From contig NZ_VANU01000001.1 of NCBI RefSeq assembly GCF_005771535.1, positions 248,001 to 312,000 on the forward strand: DNA of 64,000 nt, read 5' to 3'. Made by a program: the position numbers and the translations under genes. Under the pieces are notes generated by a model, which worked only from the letters and a program-made list of their open reading frames with translations, had not been told where the DNA came from and did no database searches. Of the stretch, positions 8,307 through 17,941 are shown in pieces. Within the stretch, counting starts at the first letter, position 1; each line of letters begins with the position of its first letter. The stretch is from Arcobacter arenosus (GTDB lineage Bacteria > Campylobacterota > Campylobacteria > Campylobacterales > Arcobacteraceae).

Positions 8307-10823
8307 TTAAATTATAATTTTGAATTTTGTTCCATCTTTTTTTTGTTCAACACTTAACGTACCATTCATAGAATTTTCTATAATCATTTTAGCCATATAA
8401 AGACCAGTTCCTGTCCCTTTATTTTTATATTTTGTTGTAAAATAAGGTTCAAAAATTCTATCAATTAACTTATCATCTATCCCTCCGGCATTATCTTCTA
8501 TTGTAAGCATATTATCAATACAAATATCTATTCTTCGGTCTTTAATCCCATTTAAAATAAAAGCATCCTTCGAATTATGCAATATGGCAATTACTGTTTG
8601 AATATATTCACCTTTATAACCATTGATCTTTTTATCATTTAAAATTTTTGTGTTTATTTGGATATTAGATTTTTCATAATCAAATTTTATTATTCTTAAC
8701 ACATGCTCTATAGTTTTAGATAAAATAAACTCTTTCTTTTCTTTTGAGGGGTAAAAAAATGTTCTAAAACTATCAATAGTATCAGACATATATTTTGTTT
8801 GTGACTCAATTTGAGTAAGTGTATTTTCTAGTTTTTTATCTTCAATTTTATATTTGGAAAATATAGAATCAATTACTGCAACATTTGAATTTATTACATT
8901 TAAAGGTTCTCTCCATTGATGGGCAATGTTATTTAACATCTCTCCCATACTAGCAAGCTTCATTTGCTGAAAAAGGATTTTATCTTTTTCTCTATTTTTT
9001 TTTACTTCTTCATTAACTTTTATTTTAAGTTGTTTATTTGATTTATGTAAAACATATTGTTTATAAAAAAAAGCCAAAATGATTATAAAGATAATAAAAA
9101 AGATATTAATTAAATACTCTTTTTTTATTATTGTTTCTTCTTTAACATAAGCCCATTTATTTTTAATATCTCTTTTTTCTCTATCACTGAAACTTAAAAT
9201 TGCTTTATTTAAAATTGAATGTAAAATATAATCATCTTTTACAACACCTATACTTCCATCTTTTAAGTCACTTAATCTTTTCATAATCTTTAATTCATGG
9301 GTAAAATATTTTTGTATATTGTATGAGATGATATCTGAAACACCTAAAAAGCCATAAATTTCATCTTTTCTTATTAGTTCCAATGCATTTTCAACTGTTC
9401 CATTAATCTCTACAAAATTAAGGTTTGGAAATCTTTTTTTAATAAGAGTATTAATTTTTTCTGTATCTTTTAATAAACCTAAATGTTTATCTTCTAATTG
9501 AGAAATATCTAATAAATATGGTTGACTAATTTTTGTGGCTAATACTAAGTATCCATTATAGTAAGGTACTGTTGGTTTTAAAAAGCTATAAGCATTTGGG
9601 TCAGTTAAAATTAAAGGTTTTAAATCCACCTTTTTCTTTTTTAGTAAAGTGTCACACTCTTCTGGCGTTAAAGTTAGAATCCCTTGGATTTTTTTATTGA
9701 TTTTTTTTTCAATCATCTTAAAAAAATCTATAGAAATACCTTTAAATTCCCCATTTTTATAAAAAACCATAGGTTCAATGCCTTTACTTACACAAAAAGT
9801 AATCTTATCTTTTTTTTCTAAATATTCTATTTCTTTTTTATTAAAAACTATTGACTTATCATCTATAAAAAATCTTTCATTTGACAAGAAGTCTATATGA
9901 AGATTATTTATATCTTTTAAGGTAAGTTTTTTATCAATTAAAAAATAGCTGCTAATAATCTGATTAATTTTTGTAAAATTAAACTTTCCAAAAGTTCCAT
10001 CATTGATACCAGATAATTCTTTTAAACTATTTGCCTCAAATAGGTATTTACTATAACTAAATCCTTGAGTATTGTATTTTTCTAAAATTAACTTTATTGT
10101 TTCATCTATGTGAGTAAAAGCGTATTGCCAACCTTTCATAGTTGCATTAAAAAAAGATTTCACTCTTTTAGGGTTATTTTTTTCATTTTTTATTGAAGTA
10201 AAGAGAATATCTCCATAAAAATTCATTCCTAAAGAGGAGCTTTTTAAATACTCATACTCAATCCCCTCTTCTTTTAATCTATAAGGTTCATTTGATATAT
10301 AAGCATTAAAAATATCAACCTTTTTATTTATTAAATCCTGAACATCATATGAGCTGGGAATCACTTTTATATTTTTTTCATTTATATTAAATTTATTTAA
10401 AAACAATTTTGCAAAGGCATTCTCTTTATTATTTAAATCTAACATTATTCTTTTATTTTTAAAATCATTAACGGATTTTATATTTGAACTTTTCAAAAAT
10501 AAGAAAGTAAAAGGAGTTTCTTGTAAAATAGGCATGATTAATGATAGTTTTTCACCATGCATTACTGAATTAATTAATGATGAATCAGAGATACCAAAAG
10601 AGTTTTCTTCATTCAAAATTTTATCAATATTAATAGGATTATTAGAGCTTGGTTCAATAATATTAACATCTAGTCCTTCTTCTTCAAAAAACCCTTTCTC
10701 TTTTGCAATATAAAATCCTGCAAATTGAAATTGATGTTTCCATTTTAAGTAAAGATTTACTTTATCTAAATTTTTAGAAAATGATAAAGTTGTTAAAACT
10801 ATTAATATAACTATATACTTCAT
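8307..10823 (-). CDS. Membrane sensor histidine kinase with NMT1-like and SBP_bac_3 periplasmic domains
   Basis: The 838-residue kinase begins with a signal peptide (about 1-16) and a first periplasmic domain at about 20-245 resembling NMT1/THI5/SsuA binding proteins (LYLKWKHQFQFAGFYIAKEKG). A second domain at about 330-550 resembles family-3 solute-binding proteins (ITFCVSKGIEPMVFY). A single membrane helix (about 572-590), an H-box with His635 (MGEMLNNIAHQWREPL) and an HATPase with DNAGG (777-781) and GTGTGL (803-808) follow. The ligand is unknown; NMT1-like folds bind pyrimidine precursors, sulfonates or other small molecules. It precedes its response regulator. The -10 box lies 7 nt from the ATG and no ribosome binding site is visible. 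Confidence 0.9.
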   Translation of the reverse strand: MKYIVILIVLTTLSFSKNLDKVNLYLKWKHQFQFAGFYIAKEKGFFEEEGLDVNIIEPSSNNPINIDKILNEENSFGISDSSLINSVMHGEKLSLIMPILQETPFTFLFLKSSNIKSVNDFKNKRIMLDLNNKENAFAKLFLNKFNINEKNIKVIPSSYDVQDLINKKVDIFNAYISNEPYRLKEEGIEYEYLKSSSLGMNFYGDILFTSIKNEKNNPKRVKSFFNATMKGWQYAFTHIDETIKLILEKYNTQGFSYSKYLFEANSLKELSGINDGTFGKFNFTKINQIISSYFLIDKKLTLKDINNLHIDFLSNERFFIDDKSIVFNKKEIEYLEKKDKITFCVSKGIEPMVFYKNGEFKGISIDFFKMIEKKINKKIQGILTLTPEECDTLLKKKKVDLKPLILTDPNAYSFLKPTVPYYNGYLVLATKISQPYLLDISQLEDKHLGLLKDTEKINTLIKKRFPNLNFVEINGTVENALELIRKDEIYGFLGVSDIISYNIQKYFTHELKIMKRLSDLKDGSIGVVKDDYILHSILNKAILSFSDREKRDIKNKWAYVKEETIIKKEYLINIFFIIFIIILAFFYKQYVLHKSNKQLKIKVNEEVKKNREKDKILFQQMKLASMGEMLNNIAHQWREPLNVINSNVAVIDSIFSKYKIEDKKLENTLTQIESQTKYMSDTIDSFRTFFYPSKEKKEFILSKTIEHVLRIIKFDYEKSNIQINTKILNDKKINGYKGEYIQTVIAILHNSKDAFILNGIKDRRIDICIDNMLTIEDNAGGIDDKLIDRIFEPYFTTKYKNKGTGTGLYMAKMIIENSMNGTLSVEQKKDGTKFKIII

Positions 10824-10830
10824 TGTACAT

Positions 10831-10836
10831 ATTATA
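10831..10836 (-). promoter_or_regulatory. -10 box of the NMT1/SBP kinase, 7 nt from the start codon
   Basis: TATAAT on the minus strand in GTGATATAATATGTACA is followed after 7 nt by the ATG at 10823. A normal start site would fall at or next to the ATG, predicting a leaderless mRNA. No AAGG-like sequence precedes the ATG. Confidence 0.55.
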
Positions 10837-10882
10837 TCACAAATAATTTAATAAAAAAGATTCTTATTTTATATTTTTTTAT

Positions 10883-10903
10883 AAGTAGGGATAAACCCTA
10901 CTT
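10883..10903. terminator. Hairpin after hldA
   Basis: AAGTAGGG (10883-10890) pairs perfectly with CCCTACTT (10896-10903) across a 5-nt loop. It sits just beyond the hldA stop codon on the minus strand. No U-run follows on that strand, so termination strength is uncertain. Confidence 0.5.
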
Positions 10904-10904
10904 C

Positions 10905-11900
10905 TTAGTTAAGTTTACAGCTTAAATTTCTCTCGATAATTTTTCTATCAAGATATGTTTGATCAGATTGTATCTCGTCAATTGAAACTGTAGAAGTTCC
11001 AGCTTTTCTTAAAACAACTCCAGTTGCTAAGTTAGCAAATTCAACTGAACTAATAATATCATTGTTTCCTGCAAGGGCATAACCCATTGAAGCTAATAGA
11101 GTATCACCTGAACCTGTTACATCAAAAACCTCTAAAGGAACAGTTGGTAAAACTGATAATTTATTATTTTCATTTAAAACTGCAACACCCTCTTCTGATA
11201 GAGTAACAATTGCTTCTTTTGTTTCAAATTTATTTTTTATCTCTTTTAAAGCATCTAAAAGTCTATCATCATTATCAATATCGATTCCAGTAACTTTTGA
11301 AGCCTCGTCTTTATTCGGAATAATTAAATATGCACCTTGATATTTTGAATAATCATCTCCATATGGGTCAACAATTGTTTTTACATCATGTTTATTTGCA
11401 TATTGAATAATTTTTTGTGTAAAGTCTCTTGTTAGAACACCTTTACCATAATCTGCTAATAAAATTGCATCATATGCTTTAATCTTTTCTTGAAGTTTCG
11501 AATAAAGTTTTTTAACATTATCAAAAGAGATATTGTTTTTACTTTCATGATCAAATCTAAAAATTTGTTTACCATTTGACATAATTCTAGTTTTTCTTGA
11601 AGTTTTTCTTCCCTTTTGTTCTAAAATAAAAGATTTTGTTTCAAGTTGGTCAAGTAAATGTTTTAATTCTTTACCATTTTGACCATCACCAGTTACTGAC
11701 ATAACTGAAACTTTTGCACCTAAAGAGGCTAAATTTCTAACAACATTTCCAGCTCCACCTAAAACATCAATCTCCTCTTTAATATCAAGAACAGGAACAG
11801 GTGCATCTAAAGCAATTCTATCACAACTACCAATTAAATAAGCATCTATCATCAAATCACCAATTACTAATATCTTTGGCTTTACATCAGTTTTAATCAT
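10905..11900 (-). CDS. hldA: D-glycero-beta-D-manno-heptose-7-phosphate kinase (HldA, kinase domain only)
   Basis: A PfkB/ribokinase-type kinase that adds phosphate to C1 of heptose-7-phosphate on the way to ADP-heptose for the lipopolysaccharide inner core. Visible are VIGDLMIDAYLIGSCDRI at the N-terminus, the substrate loop LGGAGNVVRNL, and the catalytic DVTGSGDTLLA near the C-terminus. At 331 residues it contains only the kinase half of the fused HldE enzyme; the adenylyltransferase half is absent here and must be encoded elsewhere. It follows pepA by 23 nt on the same strand. Confidence 0.9.
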   Translation of the reverse strand: MIKTDVKPKILVIGDLMIDAYLIGSCDRIALDAPVPVLDIKEEIDVLGGAGNVVRNLASLGAKVSVMSVTGDGQNGKELKHLLDQLETKSFILEQKGRKTSRKTRIMSNGKQIFRFDHESKNNISFDNVKKLYSKLQEKIKAYDAILLADYGKGVLTRDFTQKIIQYANKHDVKTIVDPYGDDYSKYQGAYLIIPNKDEASKVTGIDIDNDDRLLDALKEIKNKFETKEAIVTLSEEGVAVLNENNKLSVLPTVPLEVFDVTGSGDTLLASMGYALAGNNDIISSVEFANLATGVVLRKAGTSTVSIDEIQSDQTYLDRKIIERNLSCKLN

Positions 11901-11923
11901 ATCTTTTCCTATAAGTAAATTTT

Positions 11924-13330
11924 TTAGTCAATATTTTTCAAAAATTCTAGAGTCATTCTAACTCCAGCCCCACTTGCACCATGTGGATTATAACCCCATG
12001 CTTTTTCTACAAATGCAGGTCCAGCAATATCATGGTGAATCCATTTGTCTTTATTCTCTTCATATATAAAATTGTCTAAAAATAATCCAGCTGTTATTGC
12101 TCCACCATATCTTGTGTTTGCGATATTTGAAATATCTGCAATTTCTGATTTTAAAGTTTTTCTTAAAAATCTGTTAAAAGGTAAAGTTGTTGCATATTCA
12201 CCTGCTTCTAAAGCATTTGCAACAATTGATCTTTTTAGTTCAATATTTCTTCCCATTATTCCAGATGTATATTCACCAACACCAACAACGCAAGCTCCTG
12301 TTAAAGTTGCATAATCAAAGATATAGTCTATATCTTCAATCTCATCTTGGGCATAACATAAACAATCAGCAAGAACTAATCTACCCTCTGCATCAGTGTT
12401 TCTAACTTCAATAGTTTTACCATTTTTAGCTACTAAAACATCATCCGGTTTATAAGCATCTCCACCAATCATATTTTCTACTGCACCTATAATTCCATGA
12501 ACTTCAACATCAAGTCCTAATTTTGCAACAGCATTCATTATACCTAAAACAGCACTTCCACCACTTTTATCAGACTTCATCGTAACCATAAAATCTGCTG
12601 GTTTAAGTGATAATCCACCAGAATCATATGTTAACCCCTTACCAACTAAGACAACTTTTTTCTTAGGGTTTTCTGGTTTATAAGTTAAATGTATTAATTT
12701 TGATTCATGTATAGAAGCACGACCTACAGAAAGCATCGCAAACATTCCATTTTTTTCCAAATACTCTTCACCCTCAATTCTAAAATCAAGATTATTCTCT
12801 TTAGCAATTTTTTTTGCCGTATCAGCCATAACTTTTGGATAAAAATCTGCTGGTGTAGTATTTACAATATTTCTAGTTTTATTAACAGATTTTGCAATAA
12901 TTTTCGAATCATCAAACTCTTTTTGCATCTCTTTTGTGATTTTAGGTACACAAATATTTAATTCTTGTTTTTTTACTTTTTTCTTTTCTGATTTATATTC
13001 ACAAAATTTATATGAACCTAAAATAGCACCTTCAACTAGAGCTTTTAAATTTAAATCATCTAATTTTATTTTTGCACTTTCAAATTTTGTAGATTGGAAT
13101 TTTTTAATAGCACATGAAATAGCAATTGCAATACTATCATAATCATTATCTTCACACCCTACATAAATTCTTCCAACTTCAGGAAGTAAGATAACACTTT
13201 CATCTTTTTCTTCAAACCCTAAAAGGTCTAAAAGTTCTTTGTCTTTTGTATTTTCAATATCATCAGTTATATATATTTCAATTTCAGATTCTTCTTTTTC
13301 AAAACTATTTTCTACTAAATTAACCTTCAA
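11924..13330 (-). CDS. pepA: Leucyl (cytosol) aminopeptidase, M17 family
   Basis: Removes N-terminal residues from peptides, using two metal ions. The signature NTDAEGRLVLAD and the upstream KSDKSGGSA and VLVGKGLTYDSGGLSLKPA motifs are present in the C-terminal catalytic half; the first ~150 residues form the usual N-terminal domain. The 468-residue length is normal. The start is a TTG at 13330, inside the 3' end of the DedA gene (11-nt overlap), with a strong AAGGAG 7 nt upstream inside that gene. Translational coupling with dedA is likely. Confidence 0.94.
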   Translation of the reverse strand: MKVNLVENSFEKEESEIEIYITDDIENTKDKELLDLLGFEEKDESVILLPEVGRIYVGCEDNDYDSIAIAISCAIKKFQSTKFESAKIKLDDLNLKALVEGAILGSYKFCEYKSEKKKVKKQELNICVPKITKEMQKEFDDSKIIAKSVNKTRNIVNTTPADFYPKVMADTAKKIAKENNLDFRIEGEEYLEKNGMFAMLSVGRASIHESKLIHLTYKPENPKKKVVLVGKGLTYDSGGLSLKPADFMVTMKSDKSGGSAVLGIMNAVAKLGLDVEVHGIIGAVENMIGGDAYKPDDVLVAKNGKTIEVRNTDAEGRLVLADCLCYAQDEIEDIDYIFDYATLTGACVVGVGEYTSGIMGRNIELKRSIVANALEAGEYATTLPFNRFLRKTLKSEIADISNIANTRYGGAITAGLFLDNFIYEENKDKWIHHDIAGPAFVEKAWGYNPHGASGAGVRMTLEFLKNID

Positions 13331-14006
13331 AGTTTTTCTCCTTTTTCTTAGTTACACTATGGAAATAATAAATTATACTTCCACCAATAATTATTCCAAA
13401 TGGTGCTGCGTAATACCAATGTTCTTTTACCCATTTCAATACTACTAAAATCTCTTCACCAAAATACCATGCTGGTACAATAGTAATTGCAGCCCACACC
13501 CACGCACTAATTAAATTAATAAAAGCAAACATTTTTGCACTATATCTTGTAAGACCAATTGAGATAGGGATAATTGTTCTCATCCCATACATATATCTTT
13601 GAATAAAAATAATTGGCCAACCATATTTTACTAAAAGTAAGTGTGCTAAGGCAAATTTTCTTCTTTGCCCTTTAAATTTTTTATGTACATAAGATTTATT
13701 AAATCTTCCTGTATAAAAGTATATCTGATCACCAGCAAAACCACCTAATCCAGCAACAAAAACTGCTAAATAAAGGTTCATATCACCTGTATGAGATAAA
13801 AGTCCAGCCATAATAAGACCAGCTTCACCCTCTAGGATACTCCATGCAAAAAGTATTATATATCCATAGGTTTTTAGTAAATATATAAATTTGTTTTCTA
13901 AACCTTCTACAGGAGCTTGATATAAATTGTAACCTAAAAAGATTACAAATAATGCTACAACTAAAAAGAGTATCTTTCCTGAATTATTTTGTAATTTTTC
14001 TAACAT
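13320..14006 (-). CDS. DedA family inner-membrane protein
   Basis: DedA (VTT/SNARE-associated) proteins are needed for membrane homeostasis and have been linked to undecaprenyl-phosphate or lipid flipping. The 228-residue protein has the hallmark pattern: an E in SILEGEAGLIMAG, GGFAGDQIYFYTGR, then RYMYGMRTIIPISIG with the conserved arginine. Several hydrophobic segments are visible, including one near residues 12-30 and one at the C-terminus. It overlaps pepA by 11 nt and follows trpB by 8 nt. Confidence 0.9.
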   Translation of the reverse strand: MLEKLQNNSGKILFLVVALFVIFLGYNLYQAPVEGLENKFIYLLKTYGYIILFAWSILEGEAGLIMAGLLSHTGDMNLYLAVFVAGLGGFAGDQIYFYTGRFNKSYVHKKFKGQRRKFALAHLLLVKYGWPIIFIQRYMYGMRTIIPISIGLTRYSAKMFAFINLISAWVWAAITIVPAWYFGEEILVVLKWVKEHWYYAAPFGIIIGGSIIYYFHSVTKKKEKNFEG

Positions 14007-14014
14007 TAGAACTC

Positions 14015-15229
14015 TTAATCAAAATGCAATAGGTCTTTTGCTTGAACCATATCTTTATCGCCACGCCCTGAAAGATTAATAATTACTAATTTATCTTTTA
14101 ATTTATCTTTTGCTTTCTTTAAATATGCTATTGCGTGGGCACTTTCAAAGGCAGGGATAATCCCCTCTTTTTGAGATAACCATACAAAAGCATCTATAGC
14201 TTCTTTATCTGTTACAGAATCATATTCAACAGTCTTATTATCTTTATGAAAAGAGTGTTCTGGTCCAATCCCTGGATAATCAAGTCCAGCACTAATAGAG
14301 TGTGCTTCTAAAACTTGACCATTTTCATCTTGAAGTAAATAAGAGCATTGACCATGTAAAATTCCAGGACTTCCTTTTTCTAAAGAACAACCATGTTTAT
14401 CGGTATCAAGTCCTAATCCACCAGCTTCAATACCTACACAAGTTGTTTCTTTATCTTCTAAGAAATGTGAAAACATACCAATTGCATTAGATCCACCACC
14501 AATACAAGCAACAACATAGTCTGGTAATCTACCCTCTTTTTTTAAGATTTGAGCCCTTGCTTCGTATCCTATAATTGCTTGGAAGTCTCTAACCATAACG
14601 GGATAAGGATGGGGACCTGCTACTGTTCCAATTATATAAAATGTATCTCTTGCATTTGTAACCCAGTATCTAATTGCATCATTCATAGCATCTTTTAATG
14701 TTTTACTTCCCGATTCAACTGCAATTACTTTTGCACCAAGTAGTTTCATTCTAAATACGTTTAATTCTTGTCTAGCAACATCTTTTGCACCCATAAATAC
14801 AGTACATTCAAGACCAAGTAAAGCAGCAATAGTTGCAGTTGCAACACCATGTTGACCTGCTCCTGTTTCAGCAATTACCTTTTTCTTTCCAAGTTTTTTT
14901 GCAAGTAATCCTTGAGCAATAACATTATTTACTTTATGAGCTCCCGTATGGTTTAAGTCTTCTCTTTTTAAATAAACTTTTGCACCAATCTCTTCACTTA
15001 TATTTTTAGCAAAATATAGGGGATTTTCTCTTCCCACATAATCTTTTAAATATCCATCAACCTCTTTCCAGAAATCTTCATCATGTCTATATTTTTCATA
15101 CTCAATTTCAAGCTCTTTTAAAATAGGCATTAATGTCTCAGGGACATATCTTCCCCCAAAAATTCCAAAATGTCCATTAGCATCTGGATCAAATGTTGAT
15201 GTTTTTGGTATATAAAAATCTTTTTTCAT
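14015..15229 (-). CDS. trpB: Tryptophan synthase beta subunit
   Basis: Condenses indole with serine to form tryptophan, using PLP. The PLP lysine is Lys99 in [15 protein letters not shown], and the phosphate-binding GGGSNAIG loop is present. The 404-residue length is normal for classical TrpB1. TrpA is not adjacent; apt lies upstream and dedA downstream, so the trp genes are scattered, and trpE appears separately at 27.1 kb. The start is ATG with AAAGAG upstream. Confidence 0.95.
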   Translation of the reverse strand: MKKDFYIPKTSTFDPDANGHFGIFGGRYVPETLMPILKELEIEYEKYRHDEDFWKEVDGYLKDYVGRENPLYFAKNISEEIGAKVYLKREDLNHTGAHKVNNVIAQGLLAKKLGKKKVIAETGAGQHGVATATIAALLGLECTVFMGAKDVARQELNVFRMKLLGAKVIAVESGSKTLKDAMNDAIRYWVTNARDTFYIIGTVAGPHPYPVMVRDFQAIIGYEARAQILKKEGRLPDYVVACIGGGSNAIGMFSHFLEDKETTCVGIEAGGLGLDTDKHGCSLEKGSPGILHGQCSYLLQDENGQVLEAHSISAGLDYPGIGPEHSFHKDNKTVEYDSVTDKEAIDAFVWLSQKEGIIPAFESAHAIAYLKKAKDKLKDKLVIINLSGRGDKDMVQAKDLLHFD

Positions 15230-15242
15230 TTATAATCTCTTT

Positions 15243-15785
15243 TTAAATATCTATTATTGTATATACTGGTGCATGTTCTTCTAATCTTTTTACACCATTT
15301 AAAAAAGTAAGGTTAATTAAGAAACAAGTTTCAACTAAATTTGCTTTTACATCTTTAATTAATTTTGCAGAAGCATTTGCAGTTCCACCTGTTGCTATTA
15401 AATCATCAATTAATAATACCCTTGCATTATCAATTGGAAAGGCATCTAAATGAATCTCAACCTCATCAAAACCATATTCTAGTTCATACTTTTCACAAAC
15501 TGTTGTTGAAGGTAGTTTACCCTTCTTTCTAACTGGAACAAAACCTATATTAAGTCTATCAGCTAAAGCAGCTCCAAAAATAAAACCTCTAGAATCAATA
15601 CCTGCAACATAATCTAAATCATAACTCTTATATCTTTCTTCTAAGTGGTTCATTAAGGTTTGGAAAGCAACTTTATTATTTAATAAAGTAGTAATATCTT
15701 TAAATACAATCCCCTCTTTTGGGAAATCTTTTACATCTCTAATTGAGTTGTTAATTAATTCTTTATCAGCTTGACTTAAAATCAT
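15243..15785 (-). CDS. apt: Adenine phosphoribosyltransferase
   Basis: Converts adenine and PRPP to AMP in purine salvage. The PRPP-binding motif [16 protein letters not shown] is clear, as are DSRGFIFG and the flexible-loop KKGKLPSTT. The 180-residue length is normal. It is the first gene of a minus-strand run apt-trpB-dedA-pepA-hldA with gaps of 8-23 nt and one overlap, so these are likely one transcript. Confidence 0.95.
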   Translation of the reverse strand: MILSQADKELINNSIRDVKDFPKEGIVFKDITTLLNNKVAFQTLMNHLEERYKSYDLDYVAGIDSRGFIFGAALADRLNIGFVPVRKKGKLPSTTVCEKYELEYGFDEVEIHLDAFPIDNARVLLIDDLIATGGTANASAKLIKDVKANLVETCFLINLTFLNGVKRLEEHAPVYTIIDI

Positions 15786-15885
15786 ACTATATCTCTTTTC
15801 TTTGTAATATTCTGTAAGGTGATTATTTTATCGAATAAATTATTATGTTTGTATAATAGATTTGTCTTTAAAAAGGTTTTTAAGT

Positions 15886-15913
15886 AAAGAGTATAGCTAA
15901 AACTATACTCTTT
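15886..15913. terminator. Hairpin after the pseudopilin gene
   Basis: An 11-bp perfect stem (AAAGAGTATAG, 15886-15896, with 15903-15913) and 6-nt loop lies directly downstream of the pseudopilin stop codon at 15918 on the minus strand. Its position between the pseudopilin and apt genes suggests a terminator separating them. Confidence 0.6.
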
Positions 15914-15917
15914 AGTT

Positions 15918-16310
15918 TTAGATTAGATTAATTTCTGTACCATCAGTGACTCCTAAGTTAGAAAGTTTAGAACAAATATCTTCATTAGTATCAATATTAA
16001 TCGTTATTTTTTCATTTGCAATAGTTAATTTTGCACATCCATTTCCATTTTTTGATGTCATTATTAACTTTGTATTATCAAGAGTCCAATTTGCAGTATT
16101 TAACTGAACAGCATCTGAAATATCAGAGATACTTCTTTTTGTCAAATAATAAGTTTGAATAGAAGTAGTAGCTGTTGCTAAATCCCTTTGAATAGTTGAA
16201 GCAACTGCATCATCTCTTGTATCTAAATATTTAGGTATTGCAAAAGATGCGATTATTCCAATAACAACAATGGCGAAGATTAGTTCCAAAAGAGAGAAAC
16301 CTTTTTTCAT
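15918..16310 (-). CDS. Type IV pilin / type II secretion pseudopilin-like protein
   Basis: The 130-residue protein begins with a class III signal, MKKGFSLLELIFAIVVIG, with cleavage expected after Gly4 and the conserved Glu9. A single hydrophobic helix of about 20 residues follows, then a small globular domain with two cysteines (about residues 92 and 113) that could form a disulfide. Such proteins are processed by a prepilin peptidase and assembled in pili or secretion pseudopili. No other pilus or secretion gene is nearby. A hairpin follows the gene. Confidence 0.85.
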   Translation of the reverse strand: MKKGFSLLELIFAIVVIGIIASFAIPKYLDTRDDAVASTIQRDLATATTSIQTYYLTKRSISDISDAVQLNTANWTLDNTKLIMTSKNGNGCAKLTIANEKITINIDTNEDICSKLSNLGVTDGTEINLI

Positions 16311-16393
16311 AATATATCCTTTAAAAAGTAAATTTTTAAATTATATATTTAGGTTTCTTAAATAAAGATAATAAAATAATATATTTTTATATT

Positions 16394-17833
16394 TTATAAT
16401 ATTTCAGGAACATCTATTTGTGTCTCTTTCCCTGAATCTGAAATTGATTCAAAAACCACTTCTATTGGGGCTTCATTTGGATTATCTTTGTTTACAAATC
16501 TTGTAAATTGTTTTTGGAAATCAAGTTTTACAGTTCCAATTGGACCATTTCTTTGTTTTCCAATTATTATTTCTGCCTCTTCGACTGGTTTATTAACAAA
16601 CTTAGATTTATACTCTTCCCCTTTATCTTGAGCCTCTTTTTCTTTTTTGGCTTCTTCCCTTTCTTTATAAACATCATCCCTATAAACAAACATAATAATA
16701 TCGGCATCTTGCTCAATTGCTCCAGATTCTCTAAGGTCAGAAAGCATTGGTCTTTTATCAGGTCTATTTTCAAGTCCCCTATTAAGCTGAGAAAGTGCAA
16801 TAATTGGGATTTTCATCTCCCTTGCAAGCATTTTAAGACCCCTTGAAATATCAGAAACTTCTTGGTGTCTATCTTTATTTCCAGTACCTTGCATTAGTTG
16901 AAGATAATCGATAATTACCATTGAGATATTATTCGCTTCATTTTGTGCAAGTTTTCTAACCCTTGCTCTTAATTGGTTAATATTAATACTACCACCATCA
17001 TCAACAAATAGTTTCTTTTGATTTAAATCCTCAAAAGCATTTGTTAAATCAGTCCATTGTTTATCATCCATATCCCCTTTTCTAAGGTTTTGTAATGGAA
17101 TTGATGTTTTAGCGGCAAGCATCCTTAACATTAATTGTTCTGCAGGCATCTCTAAAGAGAAAAAGATAACACCATTTCCCGCTTCAACATTTGCTAATGC
17201 CATATTTAATACAAGTGCTGTTTTACCCATTGCAGGTCTTGCTGCTAAGATAATTAAATCCCCTTCATTAAACCCTGTTGTTCTTTTATCTAAATCAAAA
17301 AAACCTGTTGTTCTACCTGTAAGGTGTTGATTTCCTAGTTTTTTCATCTTCTCAATATAAGAAAGAGTATCAGCAGTAATTGTCTCCATATGCTTTAATT
17401 CTGAAGTTGCACTATCAGTTGAGATTTTATAAAGTTCGCTTTGAACAACATCTAAAGCATCATTTGCACTTGTTTCCTCTTCAAGGGAAACTTTTTTAAT
17501 AGTGGTTGCTAGAGTTGTAAGTTCTCTTTTTACAGAAGCATCTTTAATCTCTCTTACATATGCTAAAGTATTTGTTATTGGATTTGCAGATAAAATCTCA
17601 AGTAAAATTGAATCATCAACCTCTTTTGAATCAACTCTTTTTCTAATAAACTCTTCATCAATTGGCATTGCCAAATCGTGTAGTTTTATCATCACTGCAA
17701 AAATCTTTTGATGAGCAGGTAGATAAAAATCTTTTGGTTTTAAAACACCTAATACATCTTCTAACTCTTCAGGATTAAAAAGAATTGAACTTAAAACTGC
17801 TCTTTCAATATTTATACTATATACACTATCCAT
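16394..17833 (-). CDS. dnaB: Replicative DNA helicase
   Basis: The hexameric helicase that unwinds DNA at the replication fork. The N-terminal domain is at about 1-110, and the RecA-like domain has Walker A ARPAMGKTA at 198-206, Walker B MVIIDYLQLMQG, and SDLRESGAIEQDADIIMFV. The 479-residue length is normal and no intein is present. A -10 box (TATAAT, minus strand, 17860-17865) and a GGAG ribosome binding site precede the ATG. Confidence 0.97.
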   Translation of the reverse strand: MDSVYSINIERAVLSSILFNPEELEDVLGVLKPKDFYLPAHQKIFAVMIKLHDLAMPIDEEFIRKRVDSKEVDDSILLEILSANPITNTLAYVREIKDASVKRELTTLATTIKKVSLEEETSANDALDVVQSELYKISTDSATSELKHMETITADTLSYIEKMKKLGNQHLTGRTTGFFDLDKRTTGFNEGDLIILAARPAMGKTALVLNMALANVEAGNGVIFFSLEMPAEQLMLRMLAAKTSIPLQNLRKGDMDDKQWTDLTNAFEDLNQKKLFVDDGGSININQLRARVRKLAQNEANNISMVIIDYLQLMQGTGNKDRHQEVSDISRGLKMLAREMKIPIIALSQLNRGLENRPDKRPMLSDLRESGAIEQDADIIMFVYRDDVYKEREEAKKEKEAQDKGEEYKSKFVNKPVEEAEIIIGKQRNGPIGTVKLDFQKQFTRFVNKDNPNEAPIEVVFESISDSGKETQIDVPEIL

Positions 17834-17859
17834 TAAATCTCCATTTTTATAAGCTAAAG

Positions 17860-17865
17860 ATTATA
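17860..17865 (-). promoter_or_regulatory. -10 box upstream of dnaB
   Basis: TATAAT on the minus strand in AGCTATAATCTTTAG lies 26 nt upstream of the dnaB ATG at 17833, with GGAG between. Confidence 0.55.
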
Positions 17866-17941
17866 GCTAAAGAGTCATTATCTTCAAGTTAATTTTAGAT
17901 GCTTTGCTTTAGAATAAAAAACTTAATTTATAAGGTAAAAA

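Noticed and set aside
15851-15913. Possible small RNA (TATAAT at about 15852 and hairpin 15886-15913) on the plus strand
   Set aside because: The TATAAT may be chance in AT-rich DNA, the product would be only about 50 nt, and the hairpin is explained as the pseudopilin gene terminator.
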